Origin: WTKG01 sp963735005
GTDB lineage: Bacteria > Actinomycetota > Actinomycetes > Actinomycetales > Demequinaceae
Assembly (NCBI GenBank): GCA_963735005.1
Contig: CAVTJA010000009.1
Coordinates: 1-64,000, forward strand
Direction of reading: 5' to 3'
Length of the DNA stretch: 64,000 nt
The notes under the pieces were generated by a model. The model did no database searches. It was not told the DNA's origin and saw nothing but the letters and a program-made list of their open reading frames with translations. Position 1 is the first letter of the stretch. Each line of letters starts with the position of its first letter. Both the position numbers and the translations under genes were made by a program. This document shows positions 59,310-64,000 of the stretch, in pieces.

Positions 59310-61482
59310 CTAGTTCTTCTTGCCGTTCTTGAAGGGGTTGCCGAGCTCCCCGGGCCCGGGCACGAATTCGACCGTGCCGTCCTCGTTTGCAGAACCCACG
59401 TACCAGTTGTAGTTCGCCGTCGCCACTTCGCGCGGCAGGCTTCCGAGCGCTCCGGGTGCGAATTTCATTTGCGAGTAGAACGTGGGGTGCTCGGGTGTCA
59501 TCACCCAGTCGACCTTGTCGGTGCTGCGGGTGATCACCGCGACGTCGCCGCCCCACGTGTCATAGATCTTTGCCATGTGTTTCGCGTCAATCGACCCGAA
59601 CACGAGCACCACCGGCACGTCGCAGCCGGCGCGCACCGTCCCAAAGTGGGAGCCCGCACCGATCAGCACGGTGGGTCGGTGGTCGATGTACCTGCACAGC
59701 AGATCAAGTTGTTCGCGCGCGCCCGCTTGCTCGACGGTGGTCAGCGCGCTGGTCAGCACCACGGGTTTGTCATCCCCCGGCTTGATGGATAGCCAACTTG
59801 TGAGTGGGCCGAGCGCCACGACAAAGGCCAGGAGCCACGCGACCGTGAGCGCGCGCTCGGCATCCAAGAATCGGGAGACGAGCCGCGGCGCTATCCACTG
59901 CCAGGCGACCGCGCCGGCGATGATGAGCCCCACGACGGCCGAGCTCGACAGCCGACGGATGGCCCATACCTGATCGGCCGACGATCGCGGGCTTCCACAA
60001 GTAGAGGAGGGCGGGAGCCATGAAGCCTGCCAGGACGATGCCCCATAGCGGCTTGTGGGTGAGCATCCGATAGGCCATGACGGCGAAACCCAAGACGCCG
60101 AGTACGACCAGCGGCCAGCCGAGGTACATGGCAACCCAGTTGACCGTCGCCTCCGCGTAAGTGCGGGTGTCGTCAACCTGGAATCCCGCCCGCTGTTGCA
60201 GCCAGGCAATGTATGCGCGTATCGTCTCGGGCCTGTTTTCGTTCCGCGCGGTCATCCAGAACGGACGGCTCGCGAGGACAATCCACACCACCGCGACGAC
60301 CCCCGCGGCGCCGAGCCCCCACCATCGGGTGGCGCGAGCGGAGGTGACGACGGCGGTGAGTCGGCCGCCGAGTTTGGCGCGCAGGAGCGCGGCGACGACG
60401 ACAAGGGCGGCGAGCACGAGTGTGGCCCGCTCGTAAGTGGTCTCAAGTGTGGTTGCGCGTTCGCTGAGGCGAGCGACGTACGCGGTGCTCCAGCGTTCAA
60501 GGCCCGCGGCACTGAGGTACACGACGATGCTCTGGGTGCCGAGGAACCCGAGGGCCGCGCCGATGCGCCACAGCGCGTGCCGTACGTTCGACAGCGCCAG
60601 CGCGAAGGCGACTCCCGCAGCCAGCCCGAGCGCGTAGCTGGGGCCGTCGATGCGCGCGAGCGTAGTCCCGGCGCTAGCGACTGCCGCGAACAGGAGCGGC
60701 ACCGCTTTGCCTCGTTCGACACCCTGCCACGCCCAGGTGATGGCGGCGACGACGAGCAGCATGGTGAGTGGCTCGGTGTACGCGGCGCGCGACAGCGTGA
60801 TGTGTGACAGAGATAGTGCGAGTCCGATGGCTGGAACGAACGCCGCACGGGGGCCCATGAATCGCCTTGCGAGCGCGTACACCGCGAGGATGCCAACGCC
60901 GCCGACCACCACGTTCGCCGTCAGGACGCCAGTAACACCGCCGAGCCAGCCGCCTATGCCGAGGACCGCTGGCAGCATCTTTGCCCCCTGGGGCTGCACC
61001 GATTCGCCGTTGTGGTTCCAGGCCTCGGGGGCATCGGAAATGTAATGTTGGTCGAGCATTGCGACATCGCGCGCGCCGTCGAGCGGCATGTCGGTGCTGC
61101 CGTGATGCGAGAGCCACATGCCGCTGAGGGTCAGGAACCCTGGGTCACGCCGGACGACGAAGTATTCGGCGGCCCACGCGGCGTTGAGAATCACCCACGT
61201 GAGGGTGGCAAGCAGCGCGACGGCCGATGCCCGTGCGGTCTTGTCGTCGCGCACGCGCGGCACGGCGAATCTCCACCCAAGCGCGGAGATCGCGGCGGCG
61301 GTGGGAAAGACTAACCACCAGTGGAATTGGCCCAGGTTGACCCACACGCCAGCGGAAAGCGCGAGTGCGACCGAGACGAGGACGATGCGCTCAGGCGCGG
61401 CGGCGACCGCACGCACGAACGCGCCGAATCGCGACAGTGCCTCGAGCGGGTGTGGGGCGCTCTCAGCGGTGGCGGTGCTCAC
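59310..61482 (-). pseudogene. Polytopic GT-C-type glycosyltransferase, one frameshift
   Basis: About 720 codons in two frames. The 5' part (61482 to about 59980) holds many helices: RIVLVSVALALSAGVWVNLG, ALLATLTWVILNAAWAAEYFVVRRDPGFLTLSGMWL, an outside SVQPQGAKMLPAVLGIGGW, LARIDGPSYALGLAAG, then LYLWKPAIV; after an indel near 59975 the other frame continues SADQVWAIRRLSSSAVVGLIIAG and ends with an outside domain (GAGSHFGTVRAGCDVPVVLVFG, PGELGNPFKNGKKN) at 59310. The large size and DGP loop suggest a lipid-linked sugar donor enzyme, ArnT/PMT-like in build. Start GTG 61482. Next to an OmpR-type two-component system and a GtrA protein, so probably a surface-glycan locus. Frame loss may be a sequence error. 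Confidence 0.8.
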
Positions 61483-61558
61483 GAGGGGTGAGCCTACCTG
61501 GCCCGCTGGCCCGCGCCTAGCGGCGCGCGCGCGCCTTTCGCGCGTCAGGCTGCCCCTG

Positions 61559-61564
61559 TATGGT
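61559..61564 (+). promoter_or_regulatory. -10 element TATGGT for the response regulator (leaderless)
   Basis: TATGGT ends 6 nt before ATG 61571, setting that start against longer frames. Confidence 0.5.
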
Positions 61565-61570
61565 GTCGGC

Positions 61571-62251
61571 ATGGCAAGAATCGTCTTGGTCGAAGATGAC
61601 CCGACTATTTCAGAACCCTTGACCCGCGCTTTGGGCCGTGAGGGCTACGACGTCGAGTGGTTTGGGATGGGCAAAGAGGGTGCCGAGGCAGCGAGCCGGG
61701 CGGACCTCATCATCCTTGACCTCGGCTTGCCGGACATTGACGGGATCGACGTCGCGCGCCGCGTGCGCGATCAGGGCCTGACGGTGCCAATTCTGATGCT
61801 CACCGCCCGCGCAGACGAGGTCGACCTCGTGGTTGGCCTCGACGCTGGCGCGGACGACTACGTCACCAAGCCCTTCCGCCTCGCGGAGTTGCTTGCGCGA
61901 GTGCGCGCGCTACTGCGCCGCCGCGCCGGGGGCGACTCCGCGACCGAGATCACCGTCAACGACGTGCGCGTGGACGTCGCGGGGCACCGTGCGTTCCGCG
62001 GCGACGAGGAGCTCCAGCTCAGCGGTAAGGAGTTCGACCTGCTACACGTGCTGGTCGCGAACGCGGGCACGGTCGTGAGCCGCGACACGCTCATGCGTGA
62101 CGTCTGGTCAGCGGACCCAGGTGCCCCATCGAAGACGCTCGACATGCACGTGTCGTGGCTGCGCCGGAAGCTCGGCGACGACGCGAACGACCCGACCTAC
62201 ATCAGCACCGTTCGCGGCATGGGCTTCCGCTTCGAGTCCGACGAGGCCTAG
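61571..62251 (+). CDS. OmpR-family response regulator
   Basis: 226 residues. Receiver domain: acidic pocket VEDD (residues 8-10), phospho-acceptor Asp50 in LIILDLGLPDIDG, LTARADEVD, and Lys in YVTKPFR. Winged-helix DNA-binding domain from about 130: LQLSGKEFDLLHVLVANAGTVVSRDTLMRDVW and HVSWLRRKLGD..YISTVRGMGFRF. Paired with the histidine kinase 9 nt downstream. Divergent from the glycosyltransferase gene, which may be a target; that is inference. Confidence 0.96.
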   Translation: MARIVLVEDDPTISEPLTRALGREGYDVEWFGMGKEGAEAASRADLIILDLGLPDIDGIDVARRVRDQGLTVPILMLTARADEVDLVVGLDAGADDYVTKPFRLAELLARVRALLRRRAGGDSATEITVNDVRVDVAGHRAFRGDEELQLSGKEFDLLHVLVANAGTVVSRDTLMRDVWSADPGAPSKTLDMHVSWLRRKLGDDANDPTYISTVRGMGFRFESDEA

Positions 62252-62260
62252 GGCCGCCGC

Positions 62261-63601
62261 GTGCGTCGTCGACTACGCGTCGCGACGATTTCCGCGGTGG
62301 TCGCCGCGGTCATCATCCTCGGCATCCCGCTCGCGATATCTTCGGCGCAGCTCGTGCGCGACGACACCGTCGCTGACCTGACGAACCGGACCGAGACCGC
62401 CGCGGCCCTGCTCGACGGCCGCATCGAGCGCGGCGAGCCCGTGACCGGCGTCGTGCTCAACAACTACGTGGGTGGTCCGGACGCTCAGGACGGCTTCATC
62501 ACCGTGCGTTTCCCCGACAACGCGCCAGCGCCTTACCCGCGCGGCGAATACCTCATGGCTGGCGAAAAGCCGGAGAGGTCCTTCTCGCACGAGACGCACA
62601 CCCCGTCGGGCCTTGTGGTGCGCATAGAGGTCTCCTGGTGGGACGTGTTCTTCCGCGCGCTCGAGGCCGTGGGGCTCGTGGTCGTCGCCGGGCTTGTCGC
62701 CATCATCGTGGGCGTCGCGCTCGCGACGTGGCAGGCAAACCGGCTGTCGCGGCCGCTCGTCTACCTGTCGGTGTTCGCCGAGCAGATGGGCGCGGGCCAG
62801 GTGAACCCGCGGCTTGCGAAGTCCGGCGTCGACGAAATCGACCAGGTTGCCGACGAGCTCGTGCGCAGCGCCGAGCGGATGGCGGCGCGCCTGCAGGCGG
62901 AACGCCAGTTCTCCTCTGACGCCTCCCACCAGCTACGGACGCCGCTGACGGCGTTGTCGATGCGGCTCGAGGAAATCGCGTCCACCACCGAGCAGGACGA
63001 TGTGCGGGTCGAGGCGGACGCCGCGCTCGACCAGGTCGAGCGGCTCGTTGGCGTCGTGGACGACCTGCTTGGCCGCACCCGCAAGGCGCTCGGCGGATCC
63101 ACGGAGATGGTCGTGCTCAATAAGGTGCTACGCCAGCAGCGCGAGGAGTGGCAGCGCGCCTACGCCGACAAGGGCCGCGAGATTGAGTTCGCCGAGACCG
63201 ACGCGACCGTGTTCGCGTCGCCCGGAGGCCTTGCGCAGGTGCTCGCGACCCTCATCGAGAACTCGCTGATCCACGGCGGCGGCACCACCACGGTAGCGGT
63301 GCGCGAGTCTGGCACCACCGCGATCGTGATTGAGGTGGCCGACGAGGGAGACGGCGTGCCCGAGGAGCTCGAGTCGGAGATCTTCAAGCGCGACGTGACC
63401 TCGGGCAAGGGCACCGGGCTTGGCCTCGCGCTGGCGCGTGATCTTGTGACGGCCGACGGTGGGCGCCTGGAGCTCAGGCAGAGCCGCCCCGCCGTGTTCT
63501 CGGTGTTCCTGCAGGGGGTGCCGCGCATGGTCGACCTCGAGGCCGTTGTGCCTCACACTCGCAAGATCAAGACGCGCAAGAAGCGCCGGGGCGACCGCTA
63601 G
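62261..63601 (+). CDS. Membrane sensor histidine kinase
   Basis: 446 residues, partner of the upstream regulator. Two helices (ISAVVAAVIILGIPLAISSAQL and AVGLVVVAGLVAIIVGVALATW) enclose a 100-residue sensor loop. HAMP domain (NRLSRPLVYLSVFAEQMGAGQVNPRL), HisKA with His223 in FSSDASHQLRTPLTAL, and HATPase_c (LIENSLIHGGG, VADEGDGVPEE, GKGTGLGLALARDLV). C-terminus is strongly basic (RKIKTRKKRRGDR). GTG 62261. Signal unknown. Stop shares CTAG with the convergent GtrA gene. Confidence 0.95.
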   Translation: MRRRLRVATISAVVAAVIILGIPLAISSAQLVRDDTVADLTNRTETAAALLDGRIERGEPVTGVVLNNYVGGPDAQDGFITVRFPDNAPAPYPRGEYLMAGEKPERSFSHETHTPSGLVVRIEVSWWDVFFRALEAVGLVVVAGLVAIIVGVALATWQANRLSRPLVYLSVFAEQMGAGQVNPRLAKSGVDEIDQVADELVRSAERMAARLQAERQFSSDASHQLRTPLTALSMRLEEIASTTEQDDVRVEADAALDQVERLVGVVDDLLGRTRKALGGSTEMVVLNKVLRQQREEWQRAYADKGREIEFAETDATVFASPGGLAQVLATLIENSLIHGGGTTTVAVRESGTTAIVIEVADEGDGVPEELESEIFKRDVTSGKGTGLGLALARDLVTADGGRLELRQSRPAVFSVFLQGVPRMVDLEAVVPHTRKIKTRKKRRGDR

Positions 63602-64000
63602 GCGTCAGCGACCGCCGCAGCAGGCTCGCGCTTGCCGACGAACACGAACTTCTTGTAGCCGATGTAGCGCGTGATGGTGCCGATACCGATACCCACGATC
63701 GCCGCTACGTTGTCCGCGAGCGGGCTCGTGAGCTTAAGCACGTAGGTCGAGAATGCGACGGTGGCGGCGGCGAGCGCCAGCGCGATCACGTTGATGACGC
63801 CGAACAGCAGCAGTTCCCGCACGGGCTTGCGGGTGCGGTGGTCGCTGAACGTCCACAGTCGGTTGCCCACCCACGCCACGAGCGTGGCCACGGCCGCGGA
63901 GATGACCTTGGCGGTCACCACCTTGTTGGCGAGTACCGCGCCGTCGACCGTGTGCAGCAGGTTGAACAGCCCAAGGTCGATAATGAATGCGACGCCGCCG
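63598..64000 (-). CDS. GtrA-family membrane protein (5' end outside window)
   Basis: At least 134 residues; the frame is open to the window edge, so the N-terminus is missing. Four-helix GtrA family: GVAFIIDLGLFNLLHTV, VTAKVISAAVATLVAWVGNRLWTFSDHR (the conserved NRxWTF motif), ELLLFGVINVIALALAAATVAFS, and IVGIGIGTITRYIGYKKFVF. GtrA proteins pass polyprenyl-linked sugars across the membrane, e.g. in arabinogalactan or O-antigen glucosylation. Neighbourhood with a GT-C type transferase fits a surface-glycan function. Confidence 0.93.
   Translation of the reverse strand, partial: GGVAFIIDLGLFNLLHTVDGAVLANKVVTAKVISAAVATLVAWVGNRLWTFSDHRTRKPVRELLLFGVINVIALALAAATVAFSTYVLKLTSPLADNVAAIVGIGIGTITRYIGYKKFVFVGKREPAAAVADA

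Noticed and set aside
1..64000. Prophage, insertion sequence, integron or CRISPR
   Set aside because: No integrase, transposase, terminal repeats, or spaced direct repeats were seen; the only tandem repeats are coding linkers.

Overview
The window is chromosomal DNA of a high-GC Gram-positive bacterium (Actinomycetota), most likely from order Micrococcales; a Demequina- or Cellulomonas-like organism is an inference from gene content and GC-rich codon use. Lineage markers are WhiB1 next to a PdtaS-type kinase, AdnA/AdnB, UvrD2 with an HRDC domain, DUF3107, DUF2342 and UPF0182 proteins, and many transcripts that look leaderless. Gene order adnA-adnB-(kinase)-nudC-uvrD2-...-ThiF-like-DUF2342-PDZ protease-UPF0182 resembles the Mycobacterium tuberculosis Rv3202c-Rv3193c block, and pdtaS/whiB1 resembles Rv3220c/Rv3219. 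No phage, insertion sequence, CRISPR array or resistance island was seen.

Layout. 0-9.1 kb: a cell-surface region with a GH3 beta-glucosidase lipoprotein (cut by the window edge) under a CebR-like operator, a CAP-domain secreted protein, a large secreted repeat protein, purU, and a SpoIID/LytB-type wall protein. Three of these secreted proteins share one C-terminal beta-domain. 9.2-20.3 kb: GNAT acetyltransferase, membrane proteins, glyA-folD behind a ZTP (pfl) riboswitch, a DUF2142-like membrane protein, exonuclease III, galactokinase, Mrp ATPase. 20.4-31.2 kb: DUF1003 and PRC/MgtE-N/CBS pair, lipoprotein, Xaa-Pro aminopeptidase, PHP phosphoesterase, acyltransferase-3/SGNH protein, DEAD-box RNA helicase, gluconokinase, DUF3107. 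31.3-41.5 kb: DNA repair block (adnA, adnB, phosphotransferase-like gene, nudC, uvrD2). 41.6-52.6 kb: DHA2 efflux pump, ThiF-like protein, a 53-aa zinc ribbon protein, DUF2342, PDZ/Lon-like protease, UPF0182, DUF4328, initiator tRNA, APC permease, DUF427. 52.6-64 kb: fluoride channel pair with DUF2505, PdtaS kinase, WhiB1, an orphan FHA-FtsK/EssC-like ATPase, a polytopic glycosyltransferase, an OmpR-type two-component system and a GtrA protein (cut by the right edge).

Two window-wide patterns matter to a reader. First, at least six genes (CAP protein, purU, the SpoIID protein, a small membrane protein at 18.1 kb, the DEAD helicase tail, the glycosyltransferase) are broken only by small indels while every frame piece still reads as good protein; this looks more like consensus errors than old pseudogenes, but cannot be decided here. 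Second, about a dozen genes have a TANNNT hexamer exactly 6 (once 7) nt before the start codon, the signature of leaderless mRNAs, and this was used to choose several starts.
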